A DNA stretch of 64,000 nt from Anagrus nilaparvatae (taxonomy: Eukaryota; Arthropoda; Insecta; Hymenoptera; Mymaridae). Under the pieces are notes generated by a model that made no database searches, had not been told where the DNA came from, and saw only the letters and a program-made list of their open reading frames with translations. Where the stretch lies: NCBI GenBank assembly GCA_022575985.1, contig JAKSXM010000007.1:62712501-62776500 (forward strand). The letters run 5' to 3'. Of the stretch, positions 13,101 to 25,510 are shown one piece after another; the first letter of the stretch is position 1, and each line of letters opens with the position of its first letter. The position numbers were made by a program, and so were the translations under genes.

Positions 13101-16100
13101 TTAAAAATTTAATTTCTTTCCTTTTTTTAACCTACATTTTTATTATATTCATAATTTAATTAATTTTATAAATTAATTTACTTATTAAATTTTATAAATT
13201 TTATTTTAAAAAATCTATTCAAAGATTTCAAAGAGTCTTTAAGAGATTATAAATAGAAATTTTATAGTAGTTCGTTATTATACAGTTTTCCTTTGTAAAG
13301 ATAATTAACTTTTTTTTTTTAATAAAATTTTGAAAGTTAAACTTTTATTCTAAGAAATATCTTTATTATAAATAAATAATTAAAAAAAAATTAAGTCCTA
13401 AAATTTCTTTTGTTTTACATTTTAATTACAATTTAATTAAAATTATGTTAATTTTATTTATTCATCGTTTTTAATAGAATTTCCTGGCCATTTATTTACC
13501 TTCCATTACTCATTTTGCAAAAATATTGTATTTGTACAATATAAGTACCTACTTAATGTAAACAACGCCTGGGGGAGTGAAACATTTTTTTCGTTGTATA
13601 AATGTTGCTGTTTTTTTGGTTACTTTTCAAAGTTTAAAGAAAAAATTTTTAAATAGTTTTTTTTTCTCTATTTCAACATTTTGGGATAGTTTTAACACAT
13701 ATTTACCCACCTGGGTAGAGGTGAAGAAGGTGGATAATGGTCAATATTTGATAAAACACAAAAAAAGGACAAAAATACACTTACTACGCCTACGTGTTCA
13801 TTCAAATTTTCTTATTTTGGAGGCAGTTTTCATCCCCTAAAATTTACCCAAATAACCCTAATTTGACACATTAGTCGAAAGTTCAAAAAATTATGCAGCA
13901 ATGATAGGGTAGGTGGTTGAGTTTTCTAAATGTTACGGTCTATTAAAACCATTCGACAAATTTTCTAATTAAGCGTTCCTATGGGTACTGAGGTACCTGG
14001 AATTCCAAAAAAAGGGAGTTACATTTTTTTTTGATTGACCCCTTATCTTGCGTAATATTTTTATTTAAATTTTGCTATATTAGATATAAGCTTGCAGAAA
14101 TAAAACTAGCTAAAATTCCATTACTTGAGATGTATAATTATGAATTTTTTTAATATATAGCTAAAAAATATTTATTTTTTTATCCAGAATTTTTTAATAG
14201 AAATTTTTTATTAAAATTTAGAAGAATTTATTTTTTTTATAATTTATCATAATATTTCAGAAACTTTTTTGTATATTATTTTTTTTTTATTAATATAAAA
14301 CCAAATTAATTTAATTTATTTTTATGAATTGAAAAACTTCAATAATATTATTCTACATTCAACTTTCAATTAATTTTTTAATTATATTAAATGCAATAAA
14401 AAAAATATAAGCTATCGTTGAGTATAATTTATCAATAGAAAAAAAAAAAATTTTTCAATTACGAGGTCTTTGATTTCTTTAGAACGTTAAAATTATAACT
14501 TATACAAGCTTATAGAGTTCAAAATATATTATTTTATTCTAGTATTTCAAAATTTAACAAGCGTCACCACCTTTATACAATATTTAATACAGTGATTGAA
14601 TGTGAATACATAATTTACATTACCCAAGGGCAAAATTCAAATAAACGATTAATCAATTTTTGTGAATCAAAGAAAATTAATTTATAAATTATTAGAGAAT
14701 TTTAAAATGCATGGTGCTAGTACATTTATACAAATGATTAGCTTCAAAAAAATTTAATTAATGATAATGCACCTAATTAACAACTAATTAGTAGTTTTAT
14801 ATATATTGCAGTATTTACTAGGCTAGATATTGCATTTCCTGTAAATTTTTTTAAGTCAATTTAATTTAAATCCAAACAACCAGCATGGGAAAATAAAAAA
14901 AACAGATTTTTACGGTATTTGAAAGGTATCGCAGATTATCTGTCTAAAATATGAAGAAATGGAAAAGAATATGGTTGGTTTTTTAAATTCAGATTGGGGT
15001 GTTTCAATTGTTGACAGGCGTTCGTATACAGGTTATTTTATTTTCCTGGGGCAGCTATTAAGTGGGAAATTAGAAAACAGAGAGCTGTGACGATATACAG
15101 TAAGATGACTTTTAGAGAATCAGCAAAAGAAGCTTTTTATTTAAGGGTGGGTTCTTCCAGTTTTTAGTAAAAATCTCATTATATGTAAAAAATGAGAAAA
15201 TAAAAAAAAATTTTAAGAAAAATTTTACAAGATTGCCGTTGCCCTTATCTATTTTTATGAATTATATTATTTTCTTATATTCAAGGAGTCTAGGGACTTT
15301 GCCATCTCTGGCCTAAATCCTAACTGGTCTATTAAATAAGTCTAGTGGCTAATCTCACACGTACACAGTATGGTTTCCTGATATTTACACCTTAAACTAT
15401 CACCACTTCAAATTAAATCTAATGTAGTTGAAATTTTTTGATTTTCGTGATTTTTTTATTATTTCTTACGGACTATACGTATTAAAAAATGTTCATGTCC
15501 CAGAACAACTGCATAAAATGGCAACTAATAAAAAAAAATAAAATTAACAAGCAAAGCAAAAAAATATTCACAAAAAATAAGAAATTATTGTGTGCATCAA
15601 AAATACAATAAAAAAAATTAAAATGTATTATAAAAAATTTTTATTTACCTTCAGTACGTAGACTTCTTATATGTGTTTCTAATGGTTTGAAGGCATTCAA
15701 AGGTAAATTTTTCAATTGATTGAATCTTAAATCTAATATTTGTAATTTTTTTAACATTTTAAACGAATCAAATTCAATAAATTTAATATTATTATAATAC
15801 AAATATAATTCTAACAAATTATCTAAATTTTTAAATATATTATTATTAATATTGACAATATTATTAAATGATAAATCTAAATATTTTAAATTTTTTAAAT
15901 CACTCGTAAATTCATCTAAATTATCAATTAAATTTTTCGTTAAATTTAATAATTTTAATTTATTTAACGATAAAAAATAATCTTTTAATAAAAATTTTAA
16001 TTTATTAAAACTTAAATCTAAAGTTTCTAAATTAATTAAATTTTGAAATGAATTTTTATTTATCAATTTAATATAATTATTATTTATATATAAATGTATC

Positions 16101-19100
16101 AATTCTGGAAATATATCAAAATCTTGTAATTTAATAATTGTTAAATTAGTATGAGTTATATGTAATTCTTGTAAATTTGGATATATTATAATATTATCAT
16201 TCATATTAATATTATCATTAATTACATTTATTGGATTTTTCGTTACATTGAACCATATTAAATTTGGTAAATTTCTAGCTGATAATGCTTTCGTTGGTAA
16301 TTTATCAAATTTATTACATGATAAATCAATATTTCGTAATAATATTGAATACGTAAAAAAATTATTTGGTAATTTGAATATTAAATTATTACTTAAATCT
16401 AACGTTATCAATTTAGTAAATTGAATATTTTCAAAACCATATAAACTTTTAATTAAATTATTTTTTAATATTAATTCACGTAAATTAATTAAACCGTATA
16501 ATTTAGACATATCAATGATTTCAAGATAATTATTCGATAATGATAAATATTCTAAATTTGTTTGATTTAGAAATAAATAATATGGTATAACGTTTAATTT
16601 ATTATTATCTAATTTTAATTCTATTAATTTATCTAAATTATATATTAATAATTTATCTAAATTAATGATTAAATTGTTAGATAATATTAATTTAATTAAA
16701 TTTTTATTCTTATCAAATATATTATTATTATCTAAATTTATAATATTTGATGATTCGATTATTAATTCTTGTATCGATGGTAAACCAATGAATGATAAAT
16801 TATTTAGATACGTAAAATTATTGTACGATAATTTAATTATTCTCAAACCAGGTATTATTAATTTATCTAAAATATTATTATTTAATAAATTATTTTTTAA
16901 ATTTAATTCGTATAAATTATTTAAACCTTTGAATGTATTTTTATCAATGAACTTAATAGTACAATTTTCTAAATTCAATAATCTTATTGGTAAACCTTGT
17001 TGAAATATTTTATCTTGTAATTTAGTCAAATAATTATTTGACAGATCTAAAATTCTCAATCTTTTTAATTTATTTAATGAGTACGATTCGATATAATTTA
17101 TTAAATTATTCGATAAATATAATTCTTCTAATTCTAATAAATTGTTAAATAATTTAGAATTTATAAATTTTAATTTATTAAAACTTAAATCTAAATATTT
17201 TAAATTATCCATTTTGTAAAATGTCGTTTCTTCTATCAATTCGATAGAATTGTTATTTAAATACAATTTTTCAATTATTAATAAATCTTTAAATAATTCT
17301 GACTGTAATCTTATTAATCTATTATCATTTAAATATAATATTTTTAACGTTGTTTGTCCTTTTAACGAATCATTATGTAACACACCTAAACCATTATTAT
17401 CTAATTGAATCGATACAAGTGATGATAAACCATTATTCGAATAATTATCTGAATCAATAATTGCTGTATCATTAGATAATTGAAAAACATCACCTAACAC
17501 AGCTAATAAATTACCTTGTAAATTAAAATTTTGTAAACTACTCAATGTTTTTAACGAACCAGTTTCAATATCAGTTATTATATTATTTTCTAAATACAAT
17601 TCTTTCAATAATGGCAATGGTTTAAACAAACCTCGTTTTATTTCAATTAATTGATTATTTTGTAATTTTAATATTTCTAATTTATTTAATTTTAAAAATG
17701 TACCTATTTCAATATCACGTATTAAATTATTATTTAATTGTAATATCATTAAATTTAAATTATTGAAAAAAATTTTTTTAGGCACTTTTGTTAAAAAATT
17801 ATTATTTAAATATAATTTTTCTAATTTATATAAAGTCGATAATGCATTGTTCGTTAATTTTTTAATTGAGTTATCTTGTAAATAAATGTTTGTTAAATTA
17901 ATGCTACCATAAAATGTATCATCAGTTAATTCTAATATATTGTTATTAATTAATGATAATTCTTCTAATTCTGGTAATTTAGAAAATATATTTTTAATGT
18001 TATGTATGTGATTGTTACTTAAATCAATAAATTTTAATTTTTGATTAGCACGAAACGTTGAGGAATCTAAATATATTATTTTATTGTTACTTAAATCAAT
18101 TGTTTCTAAATCATTCAATGATATAAATGCATCTTTATCAACAATTTCAATAGCATTGTAGTACAAATTTAATTTTTTTAACGATGGACAACAACGAAAA
18201 CAATTAACTGGTATGATAACAAAATTATTACTACTTAAATCTAAATAATTTAATTTATCTATTCTTGAATAACCATCTTCAGGTAGTTGTGATATTTCGT
18301 TCCATGCTAATTTTAATGTCGTTAGATGTTCCATACGTCTTAATGATGTCATTGGAAAAATACGTATTTTATTTTCAGTTAAATCGATATCTTTTAATTT
18401 ATTTTCTAAACCACTGAATGCGAATTCTGATATTTTACTTATTTGATTACCTTTTAAATTTAATTTTATTAATGATAATCTATAAAAACTATAACTTTGT
18501 AATTCATTGATACGATTTGATTCTAAATCTAATGCGTTTAGATTACTTAAATTAGCTATTGCTTTTTGTGGTACGTTTAGTAATTTACCAGCTATAATAG
18601 CTAATGATTCTAAATTACGTATTAATTTTTGAAATGCTTCTTCGTTTATTTCACGTATGTTTGATTGTGATATTTGTAGGTGACGTATTTTAATACCATT
18701 TGGAAATAACGAATCACGAAGTTCTTCAACTTTGTTGTCTAAATCGTAGATACTTAATGATTGTATTATTACTTCTGTAAAATTATTTTATTAAATTTTA
18801 ATTTTATAAATTATTAATTAACAATCTAGACGGATATCCATCCAGGAAAGTTAATAAAATTAAATAGTTTTTTAATTTTAATATTTTAATTAAGTTTAAA
18901 TATTTTTAAAATAAATTATTAATTGAATATCAGAAGGATATCCGTCCATATAAGTTAAAAAAATTAAATAATTTTTTATTCAAGGTGTTACTAAGGCCTA
19001 AAAGCATTTTATTTTAAAAAAATTCATTTTTCAGTTTCTTTATTTGAAAATTATTTCCTAAATTTAATCAACATTTAAAGAAAGTTATCAAATAAATAAA

Positions 19101-20480
19101 TTGGTTTTTAGGCAATTTATAGATGGTGCCAAATTCGAGCCTCCAAAAAAGTCACATTTCATGGCGGACACTCTAACTCCGAATTATTAAGCCTAAAAAA
19201 AAAATTTATAAAAGGGATATACGAATAAAAGGAAGGCTTATAAATGAAGGTTTTGGAGGTAAGACTTTGGATCTCAGATCAGTTAATAAAAAATTAAAAA
19301 TTGGAAAAAAAGACAAAAAAAATTTTTTTTTCAAAAAAAGTTTCAAATAGATATGTAATAAAGAAACTGAGAAATGGATTTTTTCAAAAATGAAATAAAA
19401 TCGCTTTTATAGTCCTCAGTAGTACCTTAATTTTATAATGTAATTAAATAATTAAATACTTTTAACCTAGATTGTAATTTTATTAAAGTTTCTTAATTGT
19501 AGTTGAAGTTATTTAAAAATTAATTATAATGTTATTTTATTAGGAATCCTTTCTTTACTTTTGCATTTAAATTATAATATTATTAAGTTATGTAAAGACG
19601 GTTAATTTTGACTTTAACTACACTGTAAGACTGCTGTGCTTGAAAATTCAAAAAACTACTATTCAGCTATTACAAAGACATTGATTAATAAAATTAAAAT
19701 ATGATTTCATGGCTGTATTAACCGTACAAAAAAATAATGATTTTATAATGATGCATAACTTTTGCTTGAAAATCGAAACGCAGCAGTCTAACAGTGTATA
19801 TTTTTACTGAAAATTTTTTTTCTAAGCACATAAAAAATAATTGAAAAAAAAAAGTAATTGTTAATCTAATTAAAAATAAAACATATGTTAAAAAGTCCAT
19901 GTTGGTTAAAACTGAAATATTTGAACACAAAGTAATCTCATAAAATAAGAAAAAAAAATCAATACTCAAGCTTGAATATTTTATAAAATACGTGACCAAG
20001 CATTAAAATTCCAATAAAATTACAAACCAGATAATTTTTATTTTTTTTTTTATTATAACTATTTAATGAAAAAATAAATTCTTAAAAAAAAAAAAAAAAA
20101 TTAGTTAAATAACATAATAAAATAATATTACCCTCTGGTTTTGATTGTGTTAAAACTTTGGATAATGCATTTTTTAGTGATTCCTCAGTTGAACTCGTAC
20201 ATTCAATAAATAATCCATCAACAAAATTATAACATGGACAACCAGGCATTGTATCAAACGATGGACAATTAATTGCTTTTGTATTATTAGTGGCCACGCA
20301 GATTATAAGAAATATTAAATAAATAAATTTTACATTAACAATTAAATTTAATTTATTATTATTATTTAATATTATTTTTTTATTATAATCATCATGTCTT
20401 TTTATTTTATTTATTTTTTGACGATTTTTTTTTAGTGGATACCACCACTTACGTCTACTGCGTGGCCACGTTGTCCACAT
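8138..20480 (-). CDS. atk: Artichoke-like extracellular LRR protein (incomplete at 3' end)
   Basis: Spliced gene: exon 1 20480-20132, exon 2 18774-15649, exon 3 8487-8138, giving 1275 codons and continuing. Donors are GTAATA, GTAAAT and GTAAAT; acceptors are TTTTACAG and GTTACAG. Both junctions split a codon 1+2 and stay in frame, creating Glu each time. Residues about 52-64 form a hydrophobic signal core after a long basic start, with likely cleavage after Ala69. A Cys-rich LRR N-cap (CPSFDTMPGCPCYNF) follows. Exon 2 encodes about 40 tandem 24-residue LRRs. Exon 3 gives the LRR C-cap (Cys1164, 1166, 1210, 1230) and the start of a fibronectin III domain (SVLINWQSENHSGLHGYQ). From memory of the family, this matches insect Artichoke, a secreted or membrane-anchored matrix protein needed for ciliated sense organs. 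The Drosophila protein is about 1.5k residues, so the rest of FN3 and the C-terminus are missing here. The coding sequence is unusually Asn/Ile/Lys-rich, matching the AT bias. Confidence 0.85.
10073..10136. repeat. (TG)n/(TATG) microsatellite
   Basis: An almost pure TG run of about 27 units followed by TATGTATG. It marks the junction between the unique left part of the element and its tandem array. Confidence 0.95.
10145..12000. repeat. ~465-bp tandem repeat array
   Basis: The landmark TGGAATTAAG (TGGAATTAAA in the last) occurs at 10161, 10628, 11095 and 11559, spacing 467, 467 and 464 bp. Units 1-2 are nearly identical; units 3-4 are increasingly diverged and the last is incomplete. Units are rich in T runs with TACCTCATTTATTTCC and GAAAGTACGATTTTTACTCG blocks. 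Confidence 0.9.
12255..13049. mobile_element. ~795-bp fold-back element with CCCTGTC termini
   Basis: Left CCCTGTCAACAAATTTGAACAT pairs with the right end (…ATGTTGAATTTTTTCGACAGGG). Further in, TGGCCACAATTG and AACAATGTTCCAAAG have mirrored counterparts (ACAATTATGGCCATAATATG, AACATTATATAATT). Arms are about 160 bp and imperfect. TAT flanks both ends and could be a short target duplication. It lies within intron 2 of the artichoke-like gene. Confidence 0.75.
14810..15190 (+). pseudogene. Ty1/copia pol fragment (RT end to RNase H)
   Basis: Broken frames read TRLDIAFPVNFF, then FLRYLKGIADYLS, then NSDWGVSIVDRRSYTGYFIF followed by GAAIKWE-like sequence. This is the order found at the end of copia RT through RNase H (TRPDIAF, RYLKGT, SDWA..DRKSTSGYVF). 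Stops and frame changes are frequent, so it is a dead fragment. It lies antisense to the host gene within intron 2. Confidence 0.75.
15649..18774 (-). CDS. atk: artichoke-like gene, exon 2 (LRR array)
   Basis: A single 3126-nt exon encoding 1041 whole codons of near-continuous LRRs. It opens with VIIQSLSIYDLDNKVEELRD and shows LxxLxLxxNxIxxI spacing throughout, for example LKYLDLSFNKLKFI twice. The open frame extends upstream of the first internal Met at 18352 to the acceptor at 18775, so the exon is longer than a Met-to-stop reading suggests. The overlapping plus-strand frame at 16665-17003 is a shadow of the repeats. Confidence 0.9.
18775..20131 (-). other. intron 1 of artichoke-like gene
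   Basis: A 1357-nt intron, AT-rich, with no coding content. It contains two diverged copies, about 100 bp apart (near 18825-18880 and 18930-18980), of a motif around GGATATCC followed by AAGTTA and AAAATTAAATA: a local tandem duplication. Confidence 0.8.
20132..20480 (-). CDS. atk: artichoke-like gene, exon 1 (signal peptide and LRR N-cap)
   Basis: Encodes residues 1-116 plus one base. The only upstream Met in frame is at 20480, giving an unusually long basic leader (WPRSRRKWWYPLKKNR...) before the hydrophobic stretch FIYLIFLIICVA. The true start could be in a further 5' exon or at a non-obvious site, but no nearer Met exists. The donor site is CCAGAG-G|GTAATA. Reading on past it gives a Phe run and a stop, as expected for intron sequence. 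Confidence 0.8.
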
Positions 20481-20499
20481 TATCGTTTTTCTTCTATTC

Positions 20500-22640
20500 T
20501 TATTTTTTTCATTGTCCTTTTTTTGCTTTATTTTAATTCAATAACTGAATTTTCTGAAATCAAAAAAATAATAACAATAATTATTTTAACGATTATATTC
20601 AAAATTTATGAGTATAAAAAATAAAAAAATTTATGATATTTTTTAATAATAATAATATAAATATAAAGTTTTTAATTAGGATTGATGACAGAGCTCATTT
20701 TGTTAGATAATTTATGAGACAATTATAAAGGTTATAATGCTATATGAAATTTTAAACTTTATAAACTATGTTATAATATAATCAATATTTGTGGTATATA
20801 TAAGTACTATTATATTAAAGTTTCCTGTTATAAGTGTAATATGTATATATATACTAGTATATTATATATAGATATATATATTACAAATTATTAAAATTTC
20901 GTTAAAATTTTTGTTCTATCTGACTTTTTCATAAGGTTAAAAGGGTTTCAAAATTAATTTTACGTAGAAACATATAAAAAATAATAAATTTCTTGTTGAA
21001 TAATAAATACAAAATTTTATTAATGCTTTGATGACCCTATCATTTATTCCAGTACTGAGTTTTATGAAAGTCAAATATTTTTTTGCTGCAGTAATTTACC
21101 TATTTTCATAGAGTGAAGCTCTACCTTAATGGATGCAAAAATCGACACCTTGTAGGCACGATACAACAAAAACAATCGATCGGATTGCTTTCATTTTTTA
21201 AAACTAAGTTTTTTTTATCGGGTTGATGATGCCTATAGTTTTTGGACCAAACCCGGTATTTTTAAGAGCGTCTTTATTCTTGTATATTTGCTTCACATAG
21301 GTGAAAAACCTTATAAATGTCTTTGTGTTGTTTTGCTTTCGCACATTAAACAAATTTTAAAACCAATGTTTATATTTTAATAATGTATCCTTGTGCACAA
21401 AAGTCTCAATTTTCAGAATCTGATGTCAAACTTAAGATAAAATCTACCGGAAACTCAATATTTCGAGTCAAAGTTGGCCACTAAAAAAAATCGACGAATT
21501 GCTTATTCAGCATTATAAATAAAATAAAAAAAGACACATTTGATGAAAAATCATTAAATTTTCATCTCTTGTGTGTTTAAGTTCCCATTTGATTTATCGT
21601 AATTTGACTCCAGATTCTCAAAATGGAGAAATACTTACATTGGGATCCATTTTTAGAAGTATAAATTAGGGCATGAAAGCAGCAAAAGCTGCTTTATTTC
21701 GAGGAAAATAAATTACTCCAATATTTTGGAAGAAGTACTAAAATTATTTAGTTGATTGCTTGTTTAAAGAAAGTATATGAAAATATTGGAATTCAATAAT
21801 TGGCTCTTTAAAGATGGTACTTAAAATTAGCGTTTATTAAAAAATCTTGAAGCAGGACTCTGACTTTAAATTTTCATATCTCTCAAGCAAATGATCGAAA
21901 ATAGACGAGTAAACAATTTTTGAAAATTATTTGCTTGCTAACAGTTTTTTAAACCTGTAAAATCTATTTGATTCAAAAATTATAACTTTGGCAGCAATTT
22001 GAAAATTGTTCATTTTTGACCAAATATGGTCATTTGGTTTACTGACTATAATGGTAAAAGAATTATTGACAAAAAAATGAGGTTTATGGGGATCAAAAGC
22101 TGACATACAAAAAAATACGGCCAACTGAAAGGTATTTAGTTAAGCGACAAGGTAGCAGCGTCATTTAGAAGATAGACGAAATACCCCTATCTTATAGCAT
22201 ACTAGGCCCAGGAGTCCTATTTAGATATGTTAAGTATATAGGAGATGTTTAGTCGACTACCACAACCTGTCCAGAATGTTGCAAACAAATCGGCTTTCCA
22301 AACATTTGCACTCCTCTGGTTTGTGTTCTAACTATTTTTAACATATTTTTACATCTTATATTCACATATTAAGATTAAACCCCATCCAATCAAAACTTTC
22401 AAAATCCCAAAATTTAAAAGTTAATAAGACTTTTCCCTAACATGATTAGCTTCGCTCTACCTGTCATTGACGGTATCTAGTATATTTACTCCATAATATT
22501 CACAATTAAAATTTTGGATTAGTAATGCTAAATGTTTCTTTCTAAAATTACGCACATTGTATCGTATATCTTTACGATTGTATAGATTGATATATTAGAC
22601 ATAAACACTTATAGTAGACATTTCTCAATCTATTTTCAAA
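20500..22640. other. AT-rich sequence upstream of the artichoke-like gene
   Basis: This should hold the promoter and any 5' non-coding exon, but no diagnostic element can be assigned. It includes TA-rich microsatellite-like DNA near 20840-20885 and unclassified sequence between 21.05 and 22.2 kb. Confidence 0.4.
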
Positions 22641-22649
22641 AAATAATCC

Positions 22650-23300
22650 CCTTCCCCCTACTTAACTGAAGTTGCTAATTTCATTGGAAGCTTTCTGTAT
22701 TATTTGTTCTTTATTTTACGTATTAGGTGGGCCTGAAAAAGGCCGGTGGTTTTTTTTAGAATTTGATGCGTGGTCCCAGCCACACGATCTAAAAATCACA
22801 GCTTACGAGCTGTTTCAATGAGGATTCAACGTTCGCTAGCCGTGGCTCCTCTAAGTGCACCATGCACACCATCAACAAGCAAACCAGCAAGCCATCTCTC
22901 ATCCACAGCATAGCCACGTGCGTTAGGGCTAAAGTTAGGACAATGCTGCTTTGGCCAGAGTCGCGGTTATATTTATAGGCCTTCGCTGACTTCTACCTCG
23001 TTCGCTGATTGGAGCGCGCGACAAAATCGTTACGAAGTTTGCCATGCATACCATGAGCAAAGGCAGCCAAGAGTTTGCAAAGAAATAGAATAAACGCTAT
23101 GAATAAAAGGAGCGATCGAAAAGAAATGTTATACGCGCTACGAGCAGAGGGAACCAAGACGATCGTAAAGAAATGTTATAGTCGCTATGAGGAAAAGGAG
23201 CAAAGGCGATCGCAAAGAAATGTTATAGCCGCTACGAGCAAAGGGAGGTAAGGCCTAGCCAAAGGCTACGCGCGGCCAAGCTCTTGGCGAGGCTGTCAAG
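22650..23300 (-). repeat. GC-richer repeat with histone-like 3' end, copy A
   Basis: Reverse-oriented copy of the sequence at 49.8-50.9 kb. On the minus strand it reads: 47-48-bp minisatellite (GAAATGTTATA-type landmarks on the plus strand near 23119, 23167 and 23214), an ATTGG/CCAAT-type box, TATAAATATAACCGCG, about 200 bp of moderately conserved sequence, then AAAACCACC followed by GGCCTTTTTCAGGCCC and ACCTAATACG. The stem-loop is slightly altered from the histone-type form preserved in copy B. No open frame is maintained in both copies. Confidence 0.75.
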
Positions 23301-23569
23301 AAGCACATTAAGGTTAGAAGTCCGCGGCAGAGTTAAGTGCCTAAAAGTAACAGAAGTAATACTTCATTTTCATTAAATATTTTTAAAATCTATAAAAAAT
23401 ATAGGAACAAAATATAAATAATTTTAAAGCTGAATTTAAATTATGAATATAACATTAGCATAATAATATGTCACCCACAAATTGTCTTTCTTTATTTTGA
23501 TCACACTATTTTATTTAGATCTTGAGCTTTAAAAAAGTACCGACACACTTATACAAACACATCTAATAC

Positions 23570-23597
23570 TAAAGATAATTATATATATATATATATA
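23570..23597. repeat. (TA)n microsatellite
   Basis: Short uninterrupted TA run. Similar runs occur near 34576-34601, 43965-43980 and 46497-46520. Confidence 0.9.
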
Positions 23598-24325
23598 AGC
23601 AGTATTAAGTCATCTGAGGTATCTTTTATTTTATTTATACAAAAGAGAGTGTCAGTGATAGAATTTAATTTTAGAGCATATTAGTTGGAGAAAACTTTAA
23701 ATTAAATTATGGACCATCACGTCTATGATGTGACGGTTAATAATAAGTTTTTGTAGGCATATAATGAAATATATTAGTCTGTCAATTAAAAGAAAAATTT
23801 TTTTTATTTTTAAAGGCTTTAGATAAGAAAAGGTTCTATTCTAATAAAAATTAAATCCTGAAAAATTCAGTTTATAAAACAACTTCTAATTGGTCTTAAT
23901 CTTATGTAGAAAATTTATGGACTCTTATAGAAATTAAAATTGATTAAATAATAGTTTATGTGTATTTTGGTACTATCAAAAATTTATTTTATAAGTGGTG
24001 GTTTTCAGAATCTTGTTTTCATAGGAAATTTTACCAGTAGCCTTCGAAATGAAATAATGAAATTATTTTTTTAAGTGACCGGCTAATATACATGAATAAA
24101 TTAAAATATTAAATTTAAAAATAATATAAGGTTAATAATATATAAAGAAAAATATGCTTTAGTTTAAATAATTTATTATTTTTTCTAAAAAATGGATGAT
24201 TTTTTTAATATTACAAAAAACTTTTGATCAAGAACTTAAAGATTTTGGATTTATCATTTAAAATTACCGATTTTCTACCCAACAGAAATTACTTATTTTT
24301 GCTTTTGAAAAAAAATATACATTCG

Positions 24326-24480
24326 TTATCCGGCCGTATAGCTCGGTAAGGGAATCTGGCGCTGCCACTATGGTCTCCCGTAGCAATCAGTAGAAGTTGG
24401 TTACCTCTTCTACAGGTAAAGTTCTTTAGTTATCCTGAACGTCATTCGAGTGAGTTGCTCTCTCAAAATGGCTCACAGTG
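24326..24480 (+). other. possible SINE fragment
   Basis: A GC-richer block in AT-rich DNA with a tRNA-like beginning (GGCCGTATAGCTCGGTAAGG resembles an A box), but no clear B box such as GGTTCGAATCC. A tRNA-derived SINE piece is one explanation; there is no poly-A tail or target duplication to confirm it. Confidence 0.3.
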
Positions 24481-24539
24481 GGACGTGTATACAGAAAAAT
24501 GAGACATAGTAAAAAAAATTTTAATTACGTAAATTTTAT

Positions 24540-24930
24540 ACAGGACACTTATGTTTTCGAGGTCTCTTATCACGAATTTAAACTTCAAATTATTGATTTC
24601 CATCAAGAATTGTGAATTTTCGCAAATTATGTTATTTTTTAAACATTTTTACAAAATAAGATTTGAGGCAAATTTAAATAGATTTACTTTTGCTTTTGAG
24701 GTTGCTAATTACAAATCTTAAAACAAAATAGTTGATTTTTTCAAGAATTGCGAATATTGTGCAAATAAAAATATTTTAGCAAATTTTGCCAAAATACATT
24801 ATAGGTCGAATTCAATATGGTTTTTTATACTTCTAAGGTTGCTGATCGCATATTTCAGATCACAATTAATAAGTTCTTTTATAAATTGCTAAAATTTTGG
24901 ATATTAAATTTTTTTGCAAAATTTTAAAGT
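24540..24930. repeat. three diverged ~138-bp tandem units
   Basis: The landmarks TTTTCGAGGTCTCTTATCAC, TTTTGAGGTTGCTAATTACA and TTCTAAGGTTGCTGATCGCA occur at about 24555, 24694 and 24830. Each is followed about 40 bp later by AGAATTG(C/T)GAA-like or equivalent sequence. The landmark belongs to the module shared by several repeats of the window. Confidence 0.65.
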
Positions 24931-25066
24931 AGAATAAATTAAAATTAGCTTTGAAATTCAATGTTAAATTCGTTCAAATCTATTAGGGGACTATTTGAGG
25001 GGGGGGGGCATTATATTTGGACCTTAGAGTCCTATCGGACTTTAAGCTCCAGCAAGATCTAATTTA

Positions 25067-25135
25067 GAATAATTTAAATACAAAGTAATAATTTAAATAC
25101 AAAGTATTTAATAATAATTTAAATACAAAGTATTT
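25067..25135. repeat. short tandem repeat, AATAATTTAAATACAAAGT
   Basis: Three copies of a roughly 20-bp unit, separated by small insertions. Confidence 0.8.
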
Positions 25136-25510
25136 ATTTCAAATTAAAAATGCAGCTTTAGGTCCAAATACGATTTTGCCTAAAATAATAAAATTATATT
25201 TTTGATCTGAAAAATTTATCTGGTTGTAAAAAAGCTTAATTTTGATAGAAGCTTGCGAAAGGTTCAAAAATCTATTTATTTTCTATTTACAATTAATATT
25301 ATAGGCTGTTTTATTTTTTTCAGTATGAAGTGCAGAATTTCACCCAGACATCTTAAACTCGATTTTAAAGAACTAGATAATCATAGAGATCAAAAGTATT
25401 AACTACTTCATTTTTAGTCAATACTTTACACTTTGGGAATACAATTATACTTGATATAATAATCCATTACCGTAGGTATGCTTAACTATTTCATAATAAA
25501 TATATAAATA

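Larger units (their letters stand above)
8488..15648 (-). other. intron 2 of artichoke-like gene
   Basis: A 7161-nt intron made mostly of inserted repeats: a tandem-repeat element (9955-12142), a fold-back element (12255-13049) and a copia RNase H relic (about 14810-15190). The remainder (8.5-9.95 kb, 13.05-14.8 kb, 15.2-15.6 kb) is AT-rich with no recognisable features. Confidence 0.8.

Noticed and set aside
16665..17003. 112-codon plus-strand frame inside the LRR exon
   Set aside because: It is the antisense shadow of the periodic LRR coding sequence; no independent coding signal.
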